Program-made: the position numbers and the translations under genes
The notes under the pieces: model-generated
Seen by the model: the letters and a program-made list of their open reading frames with translations, nothing else
What the model was told of the DNA's origin: nothing
Databases searched by the model: none
Shown here: positions 1-8,789 of the stretch, one piece after another
How the letters are laid out: the number at the start of each line of letters is the position of its first letter
Numbering within the stretch: the first letter of the stretch is position 1
Assembly (NCBI GenBank): GCA_022843805.1
Contig: JALHMY010000001.1
Coordinates: forward strand, 70,008 to 134,007
From: Fuerstiella sp.
GTDB taxonomy: Bacteria > Planctomycetota > Planctomycetia > Planctomycetales > Planctomycetaceae
DNA: 64,000 nt
Reading direction: 5' to 3'

Positions 1-32
1 CCGCCCTGACTGGTTTCTTTTTAGATGCCGGT

Positions 33-208
33 CGCCGTATCAGCTTTTTTCTGTCAGACCCGAAACATGCGAAGTTTTACCGGGAGGGCGAGGCTCCTGC
101 CGAGCCGAAATCCACACGCATTCCAGGGCAAACGGCTCAGCAGGAGCTTCGCCCTCCCATCTGCCGCCGTATCAGGTTTTTTCTGTCAGGCCCGAAACAT
201 GCGAAGTT
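33..208. repeat. Palindromic element flanked by 44-bp direct repeats
   Basis: Two copies of a 44-bp segment (33-76 and 165-208, 42 of 44 positions equal) flank a long inverted repeat. The inverted repeat arms are 82-107 and 133-158 (26 nt, 24 paired), beginning GGGAGGGCGAGGCTCC on the left. Both direct-repeat copies end in CATGCGAAGTT, so each holds an ATG; the right-hand ATG (199) is the likely start of the following gene. The arrangement looks like insertion of a non-coding palindromic element near the start codon, with duplication of the target, so that the gene kept an intact 5' end. The element has no coding capacity of its own. An alternative origin is a local duplication through replication slippage at the hairpin. 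Confidence 0.8.
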
Positions 209-1218
209 CGTGGTCCGTTCTGGCACTGGTCCTGGTTGCTGGTGCCGTCGTCATTCCGTCGTTATTCCGGCAACCTGCTTCACTGACCGTGTATTGTGCC
301 CATGATGCGATCTTTGCTGACGACATCATTCGGCTCTTCGAAAAGCGGTCCGGCATTGCTGTGGAAGTCCGTTACGACGAAGAAGCCAATAAGTCGCTTG
401 GACTTACAAATCTCCTGATCGCGGAAAAAGATCGACCACGGTGCGACGTTTTCTGGAACAATCAGACTCTGGGAACAATTCGCTTAATGGACCATGGAGT
501 ACTCGCTCCATTTAAAGGAACGGGGTATGAACGAATCCCTTCTCCTTTTAAGGACGTTGGCGGCCACTGGACGGGCTTTGCCGCCAGGATGAGAGTCTTC
601 ATTGTGAACAGCGAACAATTGACAGCCACGGAGGAAGAAGTAGCAGAGCTGCTGGCCTCGGAATCATTGAATACCGTTGCGATCGCGATCCCTCTCTACG
701 GAACGACGCTGACACATTATTCCGTATTGGCGGCGGAAATGGGGCTGGAGGAACTAAAGAAGTGGCATCACTCGCTTCAGGCTCGAGGTATTCGTGAAGC
801 GCGCGGAAACGGGTCCGTCAAAGATCTTGTCGCGGAAGGCGCCTGTGCACTGGGTTTCACAGATACGGATGATGTTTTTGTCGCGATGGATCAGGGAAAA
901 CCGGTGAAGATGCTGCCGATAAGAACGACGGCCGGAAAGACGATTGTCATTCCCAACAGCGTCGCCATGATTCGAGGATGCCAGCATCCCGACGCCGCTC
1001 AGAAATTTATCGATTTCCTGCTTTCGGCCGAGGTAGAATTGCTGCTGGCCCAGTCGGCTTCACGACAAATTCCACTGGGCGACGTGGACCGCAGTCGCCT
1101 GCCGGACAGCGTTCAGGAACTGATGAACTGGGCCGGGCAGGGGGTGGAGATGGAAGCCGCCGCTCAACTGAATGATTCTGTGCTGGAATGGCTGTCCGGG
1201 GAGTATGTGCAGCAGTGA
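199..1218 (+). CDS. Fbp/AfuA-type ABC transporter substrate-binding protein
   Basis: A predicted 339-residue exported solute-binding protein of the family-1 type used for ferric iron or similar anions. The N-terminus has a hydrophobic signal (LALVLVAGAVVIP), followed by LTVYCAHD, which matches the first strand of iron-binding FbpA/AfuA proteins, and by the domain-closing segments CDVFWNNQ and IPNSVAMIRG. The frame stays open upstream to 25, but that extension only translates the repeat element, so ATG 199 is preferred because it places the signal peptide at the N-terminus. The next gene, a permease, overlaps its 3' end by 31 bp. No ATPase gene follows, so the ATPase must lie upstream of the window or elsewhere. 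The substrate is inferred from family resemblance only. Confidence 0.78.
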   Translation: MRSSWSVLALVLVAGAVVIPSLFRQPASLTVYCAHDAIFADDIIRLFEKRSGIAVEVRYDEEANKSLGLTNLLIAEKDRPRCDVFWNNQTLGTIRLMDHGVLAPFKGTGYERIPSPFKDVGGHWTGFAARMRVFIVNSEQLTATEEEVAELLASESLNTVAIAIPLYGTTLTHYSVLAAEMGLEELKKWHHSLQARGIREARGNGSVKDLVAEGACALGFTDTDDVFVAMDQGKPVKMLPIRTTAGKTIVIPNSVAMIRGCQHPDAAQKFIDFLLSAEVELLLAQSASRQIPLGDVDRSRLPDSVQELMNWAGQGVEMEAAAQLNDSVLEWLSGEYVQQ

Positions 1219-2711
1219 CTCTCAGTACGGCCATCCTGTGGTCTTTTGTCAGATGTATATGTGTGGCCACACTGGCGATTGTTCCGGCAGCCGAACTGAC
1301 GGCCTGGCTGAGATCCACAGGCAGCGGAAAGACCGGCAGCGGAAAGAGTGCCCGAATCGGGCTGATCGCAGCTCTGCTGCCATTTCTGGTTCCGGAACTT
1401 CTGCTGGGTTATACGTGGCGTCTGGCAGCAGCCCGGCTGGTCGACAATCAGCCGGCGACAGAGCTTCTGTATGGCCTCATTCTGACGATCCGGGCGGTCG
1501 CCATTACGGTCGCAGTGCGACTGATGATGCCCGCGTCGGACCTGAGCGAGGAGGCTCTGCATTCATGGAAGTTATTGCGTCCCGTGACGGAGACCGGGCG
1601 CTGGAGATGGTTCCGGATCCGGCTGAAGATGAATGGTCCGTGGCGTCCCATACTGATAGCATGGAGTCTGGCGGCTCTGGTGTCGTTTCAGGAGTTCGAA
1701 ACGGCTGCTCTGCTGCAGATTGACCGCCATCCCATTGCATGGACCGTCTGGCTGTTTGATGCGCACGCCAGCCGACAACCGATTTCAGATAGTCTTGAGA
1801 TGATCCTTCGTCCGGTGCTGATCGAGTTCCTGCTGTTGACGCCAGTCTGGGTGCTGCTGCGGGGCAGCACCATTACCAGTATCAGCTCACTTGAATGCAA
1901 CAGGTCTCCGGATTCCAGCTTCTGTCAGACAGCTGGTACTTCCGGCAGGACGAGCAACTGGCTGGCACTCGCGTGGCTTTTCCTGTCGCTCAGTGTCTGC
2001 CTGTTCTGGCCGCTGGCGACAAATGCAGCCCCATTACTTCGAGGAATCCGGGCGATTTCCGATCAGTGGCCGTTCCTGCGGCAGTCGTTTGAACAGATTC
2101 TGATATCACTGGGATTCGCAGCAGCCGCAACAATAGTCGCACTTCGAATTGCAGTGTGGCTGCACTTTCGCCAGACACCCGCACTGACGATGCTCTTGCT
2201 GATGCCGGGACTTTGTGGGTCGCTGATGACCAGCATTTCGCTTCTGTCTGTGTTCCAGCTACCCGTTCTGAATGGGCTGTACGATTCGTGGCTGCCTCTG
2301 CTGCTTGGACTGGCGCTGACACTGCTGCCTCGCGCATGGCTGATTGCCGGACTCGTGCTGAATTCAACCAGTCCCTTAGCCGTTTACTCAGCAAATCTGC
2401 TGGATGAATCACCGGATGCCGGAGTTCGTCAGCGATCAACAGTAATCCGCTGGAAGCTCCAGGCATCCCGCTGGTTCTTTGCAGGCCTGATACTCAGTCA
2501 CTGGGGTTTCTGGGATGTCACGATTGCCTCAACACTGCGGCCCATTCAGCTGGAGCCGGTCGTCACTCGGCTCTATAATGAAATGCATTACGGACGAACC
2601 GAGGCCCTGACACTGATCACGCTCATGGCTGCGGCAGCAGTACCGCTGAGCGCTCTGATGGCCGCGATTTTCTGGAGACTTTGGGTCACCATTGTTCGCT
2701 TCCATGCATAA
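1188..2711 (+). CDS. ABC transporter permease, FbpB/ThiP-like
   Basis: A 507-residue polytopic membrane protein with about twelve hydrophobic segments. This fits the fused double permease (FbpB or ThiP type) that works with a family-1 binding protein. Hydrophobic stretches include LAWLFLSLSVCLFWPLA near the middle and MLLLMPGLCGSLMTSISLL in the second half. The canonical EAA loops are not clear, so the family call rests on topology and on the overlap with the substrate-binding gene. ATG 1188 lies inside the upstream gene, a sign of translational coupling. A DinB-like gene follows after 42 bp instead of an ATPase. Confidence 0.7.
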   Translation: MAVRGVCAAVTLSTAILWSFVRCICVATLAIVPAAELTAWLRSTGSGKTGSGKSARIGLIAALLPFLVPELLLGYTWRLAAARLVDNQPATELLYGLILTIRAVAITVAVRLMMPASDLSEEALHSWKLLRPVTETGRWRWFRIRLKMNGPWRPILIAWSLAALVSFQEFETAALLQIDRHPIAWTVWLFDAHASRQPISDSLEMILRPVLIEFLLLTPVWVLLRGSTITSISSLECNRSPDSSFCQTAGTSGRTSNWLALAWLFLSLSVCLFWPLATNAAPLLRGIRAISDQWPFLRQSFEQILISLGFAAAATIVALRIAVWLHFRQTPALTMLLLMPGLCGSLMTSISLLSVFQLPVLNGLYDSWLPLLLGLALTLLPRAWLIAGLVLNSTSPLAVYSANLLDESPDAGVRQRSTVIRWKLQASRWFFAGLILSHWGFWDVTIASTLRPIQLEPVVTRLYNEMHYGRTEALTLITLMAAAAVPLSALMAAIFWRLWVTIVRFHA

Positions 2712-2753
2712 TGGTTCGCTCCCCGGCACACTCAGCATTCAGGACCAGGACCC

Positions 2754-3263
2754 ATGTCGATTGATTCTCGCCTCAGCCTTGCAATTGCTCAAATCCAGTT
2801 TGCCCGAAAATACACTCTCAGTCTGCTCGATGATGTGCAGACCGATGACTGGTTTCGAGTGACATCGAACAATCCGACACACCTGGCATGGCAAATTGGA
2901 CATCTGGCGATGGCCCAATATGGATTGTGTCTGTTTCGCCTTCGAGGACGTCAGCCTGTGGACACGGAGCTGATGTCCAGCTCCTTCAGAAAGAAGTTCA
3001 GCAAGGGGACGATCCCGGATCCTGTCGCCGCGAATAATCCGAGCGTCGCGGAAATCCGACAGGTTTTTGACAAGGTATATCAGCAGACAATGCTGGAGCT
3101 GCCTCTCACCGACATTGATGTCCTGGACGAACCAGTTGATGAGCCCTACGCAGCATTCCCCAGCAAGCTCGGCTGCCTGCTGTTCTGCTCACATCATGAA
3201 ATGCTGCACGCTGGCCAGATCGGGCTGCTGCGCCGGCTGCTGGGCAAGTCTCCTGTCAGGTAA
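2754..3263 (+). CDS. DinB-family (DinB_2-like) four-helix protein
   Basis: A 169-residue soluble protein. It shows the metal-site pattern of the DinB/YfiT superfamily: a histidine in HLAWQIGH (H43 or H50) and a C-terminal HHEMLHAGQ motif (H147, H148, H152). DinB-fold proteins are four-helix bundles that usually bind a divalent metal, and some are thiol-dependent transferases; the reaction here cannot be read from sequence. A typical N-terminal motif of the superfamily appears as FARKYTLSLLDDV. It follows the permease by 42 bp on the same strand, possibly by readthrough, without an evident functional link. Confidence 0.8.
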   Translation: MSIDSRLSLAIAQIQFARKYTLSLLDDVQTDDWFRVTSNNPTHLAWQIGHLAMAQYGLCLFRLRGRQPVDTELMSSSFRKKFSKGTIPDPVAANNPSVAEIRQVFDKVYQQTMLELPLTDIDVLDEPVDEPYAAFPSKLGCLLFCSHHEMLHAGQIGLLRRLLGKSPVR

Positions 3264-3312
3264 TTTCAGGCAATAGCCTCAACACAACGCGACTCGGGCC
3301 GGACTGAACCGA

Positions 3313-3420
3313 TTACCCTCGCATAAACCAGACACAGAACCATGCGAGCAGTGGAAAGAGGACGAAGATCAGCCCAAAGGTGATCAGCGTCGATCGGCTG
3401 TTGTCCGGCCAGCGTCCCAT
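3313..3420 (-). CDS. Possible small single-pass membrane protein
   Basis: A 35-codon frame starting at ATG 3420. It has a short polar N-terminus (MGRWPDNSRS) and then one continuous hydrophobic segment, LITFGLIFVLFPLLAWF, ending in a positively charged tail (FMRG). A longer version of the same frame begins at 3537 but would translate the palindromic repeat at 3485-3540, so the short form is favoured. No strong ribosome-binding site is visible. It lies downstream of the oxidoreductase gene on the same strand. Positive-outside or inside topology cannot be told. Chance remains a real alternative for so short a frame. Confidence 0.4.
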   Translation of the reverse strand: MGRWPDNSRSTLITFGLIFVLFPLLAWFCVWFMRG

Positions 3421-3484
3421 GAAGTCAGGGCCTGCAAACAAGTAAGAGCATCGTGTTTTGTCAGGATAAAAAATCGGTTTGGAT

Positions 3485-3540
3485 GTAGTGGATCTTGCTA
3501 AAGATCCTGCAGCCCGGGGATCTTTAGCAAGATCCACTAC
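3485..3540. repeat. Perfect 23-bp inverted repeat (palindromic repeat or terminator)
   Basis: Arms 3485-3507 and 3518-3540 pair over all 23 positions with a 10-nt loop. The outer end reads GTAGTGGATC. The inner half of each arm (GGATCTTGCTAAAGATCC) is itself close to palindromic, so alternative cruciforms are possible. It sits 43 bp past the oxidoreductase stop codon, where it could end transcription, but no T-run follows on either strand. A dispersed REP-like element therefore fits at least as well as a terminator. Confidence 0.75.
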
Positions 3541-3582
3541 ACGAAATTCAAAGCGTGACAGAGCAGTAGCCTGATTTCTGGT

Positions 3583-5121
3583 TTAAGAATTGATCACCTG
3601 TTCGTCCGTTTCAGGAGCAGCGTCGCTGGCCGGATCAAACCATTCGTCTTTGAAGACAATGCGTTTTTTCAGCTTCATGGCCAGATTCGCAGTCAGTGCC
3701 ATGATGGCGTCGGCCATTGCCACTTTGCCCGGACAACGCAGCTTGTTCTCGCCCGATCGAATGCAATAACAGAAGTGTTCCATTTCTTCACGGTAACCGC
3801 GGCTGACTTTTTCCTCCGCCCCGGCACCACCACCGGGCCCTGACGCGGCACCGGTTTCATAGCTGTCCAGAACTGAACCACCTTCCTGACTGTTGACCAC
3901 CCAGATACGCTGTTCGAACCCACCGGGGCTGTCCTTGCTCGGTTCCTTGTACAACAGAGCTTCCTTTTCCGTCTTCATGACAATCGTGCCGCGACTGCCA
4001 AACACAGCTTCGCCATAGGGCTCCCAGCTGTTGGTGCTCATGGACGAATAGGTCACAATCGCCAGATCGTTCTTATCCTCTGAGTAATGCTTTCCAGGGA
4101 ATTCAAACGTTACGAAAATCTGGTCATCAATTTCGCGATCGTCCGTCCATTTGTCCTTCGGACCGACACCCTGAATTCCATAAAAGTTTCGTCCGCCAAA
4201 ACCCTGCACGGCAACCGGGTGAACTTTACCCAGAAAGATGCTGGCCGCATCCATCTGATGGCTGCCCAGTTCGGCCATCAGTCCACCACCGGTTGAATTG
4301 TAGAGGCGCCAGTCAACAAGCTGTTTGGCGCTCTCATACCCAAGGTCTTTCAGAACTCCGTCTTTTTCCAGCTTCAGAAGGTGTTCATGATCTGGTTTGG
4401 CGTAGCCATCGTAATCCCATTTGCGCCATGCATCGCTGTCAGGGAAGCTGTTGTTGCGATGCCACTGAGCTCGAATGAATTTGATATCGCCCAGAAGGCC
4501 CATGCCTGTCAGATGAGCAGCGTTTTCATAAAGGACGCTGTAATGCCTTTGATGGCCAACGGCCAGCAGCAGTCCCTTTGAATCGGCCGTGCGAATCATT
4601 TTCTTGCAGTCGGTGATGTTCTGAGCCATCAGCTTTTCGCAAAGAACGTGCAGGCCGGCTTCCATACACTCCAGAGCAATGGGCGCGTGCTGATTCAGAG
4701 GCACGGCGATCACCACGGCTTCCAGGCCCAGTTCGTCCTTCTTAGCCAGCAGTTCACGATGACTTGCAAAGGTGCGAATCTCGGATGCTTTGGCCGCCCC
4801 AAGAACCGCATTCAGTCCCCGGCGAGCTTCAGGATGGCTGCCTGTAAACGTCCGTTTCAGATTTGCCGGACGCAAGTCGGCAATCGCCACAATCTCCATA
4901 TAATCTGTGGGATGTTCGCTGATCAGCACGTTGCCTTCATCGCCGGTGCCAATAAACGCCGTACGCACCGGCTTACCCTTCAGCTTTTCATAACCGAAGT
5001 ACATCGCCCCTGCGCCGGCCCCCACAGCCGCCGCGCCCTTCAGGAAATCGCGGCGAGTGACCCCCACAGCATCAGAGAAATTCTCTCTGCCAATCTTTTC
5101 CTGTTCCGGTGTCAGCAACAT
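3583..5121 (-). CDS. Gfo/Idh/MocA family oxidoreductase with Tat-type signal
   Basis: A 512-residue predicted exported NAD(P)-dependent oxidoreductase. Residues 22-40 hold a Tat-like motif, TRRDFLKG, followed by a small-residue hydrophobic stretch. The Rossmann fold starts with [13 protein letters not shown] near residue 52. The usual EKP motif appears as EKLMAQN, and [14 protein letters not shown] fits the C-terminal substrate-binding helix of the family. Members act on sugars, inositol or pseudoaminosugars; the substrate here is unknown. The start is supported by GAGGAG eight bases before the ATG. The DoxX-like gene lies 72 bp upstream on the same strand, so the two are probably cotranscribed. 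Confidence 0.88.
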   Translation of the reverse strand: MLLTPEQEKIGRENFSDAVGVTRRDFLKGAAAVGAGAGAMYFGYEKLKGKPVRTAFIGTGDEGNVLISEHPTDYMEIVAIADLRPANLKRTFTGSHPEARRGLNAVLGAAKASEIRTFASHRELLAKKDELGLEAVVIAVPLNQHAPIALECMEAGLHVLCEKLMAQNITDCKKMIRTADSKGLLLAVGHQRHYSVLYENAAHLTGMGLLGDIKFIRAQWHRNNSFPDSDAWRKWDYDGYAKPDHEHLLKLEKDGVLKDLGYESAKQLVDWRLYNSTGGGLMAELGSHQMDAASIFLGKVHPVAVQGFGGRNFYGIQGVGPKDKWTDDREIDDQIFVTFEFPGKHYSEDKNDLAIVTYSSMSTNSWEPYGEAVFGSRGTIVMKTEKEALLYKEPSKDSPGGFEQRIWVVNSQEGGSVLDSYETGAASGPGGGAGAEEKVSRGYREEMEHFCYCIRSGENKLRCPGKVAMADAIMALTANLAMKLKKRIVFKDEWFDPASDAAPETDEQVINS

Positions 5122-5193
5122 CAGTCTGCTCCTCTGGTATCTGCTTGTCTGAATCTCTTTGTCAGTATTTGATCTTGATCAGTATTCGAGTTG

Positions 5194-6450
5194 TCAGGTT
5201 ACTGCCGGTGAAATTCCTGCCCGGGAATCTGCCGATGATGCAGACCGCTTTGAAGCGGGATTCTTCTTCCGTCTCAAAAAGCCGGCCAGCAGTCCGTCAA
5301 CGCCGAACCAGAGACCTGTCGGAAGACCGGCAATTCCCAGCAGGGCAATCACTTCAATCAGGTTTTTATTGATGATCAGGCTGTGCTCGGTCCCCGGCGG
5401 TTCGGGTACGCCAGGCCATGGAGGCATGGCCATATAAAAATTGAACAGCATGAAGGCTGCCATCACTGCTGTAAATCGAGTCATCAGTCCAAGGATCAGC
5501 AGGCTTCCCAGAATTGTCAACCCGGCAATTGTCATCATGTCGGTCACTCGGAGCGGAGTCCATGGCTCCGGCATCGCACCTCGGGCAAACTGAGCAGTGT
5601 CCAGCAGCTTGACCGCCGACTCCTTCAGCTCCGACTCAAGACTCTTGACCGGTCCGGTGAGTTCAGAACGCAGAGCCTGCAGTTTGCCCCATTCGTGATT
5701 GGCGTGTTCCCACTGGAAGTCGGTCTTCGCGGCCGCCCGGCTTTGTTCATACCGGGCAAGCTGTTCGCGGTATTGTTCCAGTTTTCCCAGCCGCTGCCAC
5801 TCCTCGTTTCCGACCAGTTCCGGGTTGCCTCGCAATGTCCCGGCCAGTTTCTGGCGATAACCCATTCCCTTTTTCTGACGATCATAAAGCTTTGTCAGAG
5901 TTTCCCGAAAAGCGACGGCTTCGCTGTCGGTTCGACCTTCCACCAGTGATTCCAGGCGAGCTTTTTCTGCGGGTTCCAGAAACATTTTGGTATCAACACA
6001 GATCTTCTTTGCCGCTGCATCAAACCAAACAATTTTTTCGGAAACGTTCAGCTTTTCCACGCCTGAAGGAAGTTTCGCCAGCGGTTCAGTGACGGCCATG
6101 CGATCACCGATTTTCTGAGCCGTTCCATCCAGCAACCGATTCAGAGCCGTTTTTTGCTGATCATTCAAAGCATAATGAGTGGTGAAGCGCTGAGCCCAGT
6201 CGCTCCATCGTGCTGACACGGTATCATAATCCAGCCATCCCAGCTCGTCCGGATCTCCCGCCATTTTTCGAAACGTTTCGCGAAGCGGACCCTCGGATGC
6301 CTTCAGATAGCCAGCCGATGTCCACGGACGGGACGTGCTGAGCGTATCGATTTTCCAAAGGCCTTCGTAAAGCAGCTGCCAGCCGATGGCGAGCCTGAGC
6401 GCCACGAGCATAACAACCGCAATCAACGATATTCGGCGAATCTCTGACAC
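5194..6450 (-). CDS. DoxX-like membrane protein with large inserted domain
   Basis: A 418-residue membrane protein starting at GTG 6450, preceded by GGAG. The first hydrophobic helix (IAVVMLVALRLAIGWQLLYEGLWKI) is typical of DoxX proteins. It is followed by about 250 residues of charged, helical and partly coiled-coil sequence (for example YREQLARYEQSRAAAK). The remaining DoxX helices then appear near residues 305-400, with IAGLTILGSLLILGLMTRF and LIEVIALLGIAGLPTGLWFG. The long insert between helices 1 and 2 is much larger than in standard DoxX proteins of about 140 residues. DoxX proteins are linked to quinone or thiosulfate oxidation, but the role here is not known. It is probably in an operon with the oxidoreductase downstream. 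Confidence 0.78.
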   Translation of the reverse strand: MSEIRRISLIAVVMLVALRLAIGWQLLYEGLWKIDTLSTSRPWTSAGYLKASEGPLRETFRKMAGDPDELGWLDYDTVSARWSDWAQRFTTHYALNDQQKTALNRLLDGTAQKIGDRMAVTEPLAKLPSGVEKLNVSEKIVWFDAAAKKICVDTKMFLEPAEKARLESLVEGRTDSEAVAFRETLTKLYDRQKKGMGYRQKLAGTLRGNPELVGNEEWQRLGKLEQYREQLARYEQSRAAAKTDFQWEHANHEWGKLQALRSELTGPVKSLESELKESAVKLLDTAQFARGAMPEPWTPLRVTDMMTIAGLTILGSLLILGLMTRFTAVMAAFMLFNFYMAMPPWPGVPEPPGTEHSLIINKNLIEVIALLGIAGLPTGLWFGVDGLLAGFLRRKKNPASKRSASSADSRAGISPAVT

Positions 6451-6518
6451 GAAAACGTTACTCCACTTTCTGCTGAAAGAAGTCAGCTTTGGCTTCGTGA
6501 GCCTCTCAGCGACCGTCG

Positions 6519-7607
6519 TTATACGACCTGATCGGCGTCCCAGCGAATCCGGTCGCCTGAAATCCCGATCACGACTGGCTGAACGCGACGACCATGCTCC
6601 GGAAAAGGCACCAGAATAACACCGATATTTTCCAGATTCTCACAACATTGCCTCGCTTTTTCGATACCGAGGACGAAAAACGCGGTCGAAAGGGCATCAG
6701 CGACCGCTGCAGAATCAGCCAAAACAGTCACAGACAGCATCCCCTCAACTGGCCAGCCAGTCTTAGGATCCAGAATATGCCCATAACGACGGCCCTCATG
6801 GCGATAAAACTGAATATTTGACCCGCTTGTCGACATCGCCTGATCACAAACCAGCACCATACCAAGTCTCTTATTGGTGAACAAAGGATTTCCGATCCCC
6901 ACTGGCCAGCCGGGCAAACCATAATGGCTGCCACGTCCAAGCAGACTGCTGTGACCACCGTGCAGAAGGTACTCGGTCGGAGCGTTTTCGGTCTTTGCCA
7001 GCCATGCTGCGACTTCGTCGAGCGCAAAGCCCTTTCCAATAGCTCCTGGATCAAGTTTCAACCCGGGCCGGGCAAAATGCACGCTGGAAGATTCTTCGTC
7101 GATTGTCAGGTGCTGCGTACCAGTCTGCTCGAGAGCCGCTGCGATCTGCGATTCAGCGGGAATTGTTTTTTGCTGACGACACTGGCGCCATAGCTGAATC
7201 AGGCTGCCGGTGGTCATATCGAACGCCTGATCGGTCATCTGATGCAGCTTCTGAGCCAGCTGCAGCAGCTCGACAAACTGTCGGCGAACTCGTACCGGCT
7301 GTTCCGCGGCCTGTTGATTGACCAGACTGATTTCACTGTGAGACCGATAGATGCTCAGCCAGGACTCCATTTCGTGCACCGCCTGCAGCATTTCTCCGGC
7401 GGGTAAAAGATGTTCGGGACGCCCCGGATTCAGGATGACTGAAAACTCGCAGGCCATCGCTCTGGTGGCCACCCGAATCGTGCTGCCTGCCTGAAACGAA
7501 GATTGCTCCTGCTCCTGCAGAATGGACGGCGTTTCTTCGTCGGGAGCTGCCGATGGTGTGACCTTTAGTTTTAGCAGGTCACGGCGAGATGATTGTTTTT
7601 CGGCCAT
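6519..7607 (-). CDS. apbE: FAD:protein FMN transferase
   Basis: A 362-residue ApbE-family protein, which transfers FMN from FAD to a threonine of target redox proteins using magnesium. Diagnostic stretches are MACEFSVILN near residue 48, DPGAIGKGFALDEV in the middle, the LLHGGHSSLLG segment, MSTSGSNIQ and GHILDPKTGWPVEG, and the C-terminal DSAAVADALSTAFFVLG with its metal-binding Asp/Thr pattern. The N-terminus (SSRRDLLKLKVTPSA) resembles a degenerate Tat motif but lacks a clear hydrophobic core, so export is uncertain. It is 68 bp upstream of the DoxX-like gene on the same strand. No obvious flavoprotein target is encoded in the window. Confidence 0.9.
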   Translation of the reverse strand: MAEKQSSRRDLLKLKVTPSAAPDEETPSILQEQEQSSFQAGSTIRVATRAMACEFSVILNPGRPEHLLPAGEMLQAVHEMESWLSIYRSHSEISLVNQQAAEQPVRVRRQFVELLQLAQKLHQMTDQAFDMTTGSLIQLWRQCRQQKTIPAESQIAAALEQTGTQHLTIDEESSSVHFARPGLKLDPGAIGKGFALDEVAAWLAKTENAPTEYLLHGGHSSLLGRGSHYGLPGWPVGIGNPLFTNKRLGMVLVCDQAMSTSGSNIQFYRHEGRRYGHILDPKTGWPVEGMLSVTVLADSAAVADALSTAFFVLGIEKARQCCENLENIGVILVPFPEHGRRVQPVVIGISGDRIRWDADQVV

Positions 7608-8007
7608 GTGAGCACAGATTTACAGACAGCCTGTTCAGGCAGAGTTCAAAAGCGAACGTGAAAAATTGTATGGCGAACAGAGGTTGAGCGGATATTTGGG
7701 TTTGAAACCTTTTCAGAGATTGTCGGGCCGCATCGACGACTGTCAATCAAATCCGTGTTGTGCCGTTTTTTCTTTATGCGGGATTCTGTTGTTGATTTTC
7801 TGAGCGATGACGCGGCAGTTGGCGATACGGTTTCGTGATGTCTCAGAAAATCGGCCTGCAGCAACTTTTTTAATTCCTACCCACGGGTGACTTGTATTTT
7901 GGTACGTATTATGTAAACATGCCCGCGCAGAGAACGTCGACCCACACGAACATGCTCTGTTTCATCGAACGCTGTATTTCCAAAAGAGGTAGCACCAGGA
8001 GAAAAAC
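7608..8007. promoter_or_regulatory. Divergent intergenic region with a perfect 11-bp inverted repeat
   Basis: This 400-bp stretch separates apbE (minus) from the LTxxQ gene (plus). No convincing gene is seen; a 72-codon minus-strand frame at 7646-7864 looks random. Arms at 7794-7804 and 7842-7852 (GATTTTCTGAG and its exact complement) enclose 37 bp, and could be a protein-binding site or an RNA stem. AGGAGA at 7997-8002 is the ribosome-binding site of the following gene. Promoters for both genes must lie here, but no strong -35/-10 pair stands out. Confidence 0.45.
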
Positions 8008-8541
8008 ATGAAGATCTACTTGTTCGCGTTGTTGTCGGCACTGTCGGTTGTGTTGATTGCGGGTGATACATCATCGATGGCTCAGGAGAAGGCGAAGGGC
8101 AAATCGTCTGAGAAGGCAGAGTCGGAAAAATCGACCGCCAGCAAGACTCGCACGCCCCCCGCCGCAGGTCGACGCCTCCCAACGGGATTTGGTTCACTCA
8201 GCCTGACGGATGAGCAGAAAGAGCAGATTTTTCAGATTCGCGAAGAACACAGCGAACAAATGCGGGAGCTTGAAGAACAATTGAAGCAACTGCGAATGGC
8301 GATGGAAAAGGAGTTCACTGCCGTGCTGACATCTGATCAGAAAAAGATGCTGGCCAGCCAAAAGGCGGCGAAAGAAGAGCTGGCCAAAGCGAAGGAAGAA
8401 GCCGACTCGGATGAAGAAGAGCCGAAAGCGGAAGAAAAGCCGGCCAGTAAATCGAAATCCAGCGCTGCGGCCACCAGCGATGACAGCGCGAATGCCGCCG
8501 AAGAGGCAACCGCAAAGACCAGTACAAAGAAAAAGGGATGA
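8008..8541 (+). CDS. Secreted LTxxQ (Spy/CpxP-like) protein with charged tail
   Basis: A 177-residue predicted periplasmic protein. The N-terminal signal peptide (LFALLSALSVVLIAG) ends before MAQEKAKG. The central region has two LTxxQ-type motifs, LTDEQKEQIFQIREEH and LTSDQKKML, separated by a charged helix, as in the Spy/CpxP family of periplasmic chaperone or stress-sensing proteins. Both flanks are low-complexity, rich in Lys, Ser, Ala and Glu, and probably disordered. An AGGAGA sits six bases before the ATG. It is likely monocistronic, since a strong terminator follows at 8687. The exact role is not known. Confidence 0.75.
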   Translation: MKIYLFALLSALSVVLIAGDTSSMAQEKAKGKSSEKAESEKSTASKTRTPPAAGRRLPTGFGSLSLTDEQKEQIFQIREEHSEQMRELEEQLKQLRMAMEKEFTAVLTSDQKKMLASQKAAKEELAKAKEEADSDEEEPKAEEKPASKSKSSAAATSDDSANAAEEATAKTSTKKKG

Positions 8542-8686
8542 TCAACCAATTGATCTGATTGCCTGACCATTCAGCTAATTCGCCCGTCATGAACAGATTG
8601 TGGGAACGGTCCTGACGGAATCGAAAGAAGACACACTCCAACTGACTAACACCCATTAGCTCAGGCAAAGACCAACGATCATCCAG

Positions 8687-8722
8687 CCCTGGTTTCGGCA
8701 ACGAAGCCAGGGTTTCGTTTTT
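8687..8722 (+). terminator. Rho-independent terminator
   Basis: Stem arms 8687-8697 and 8702-8712 (CCCTGGTTTCG with its complement, one G-T pair) and a GCAA loop, followed by TTTCGTTTTT at 8713-8722. It lies 146 bp beyond the LTxxQ gene and would end its transcript. Confidence 0.75.
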
Positions 8723-8789
8723 ACTGAAGTTCCCCATGCAACTCGAGTGACTGGTTTCAGCCGCTGCCTTCCGAGTCGACCGACGAACT

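Noticed and set aside
25-198. N-terminal extension of the substrate-binding gene
   Set aside because: It translates the palindromic repeat and would place the signal peptide 58 residues inside the protein.
7646-7864. A 72-codon minus-strand frame between apbE and the LTxxQ gene
   Set aside because: Composition looks random, it has no ribosome-binding site and it overlaps the inverted repeat.
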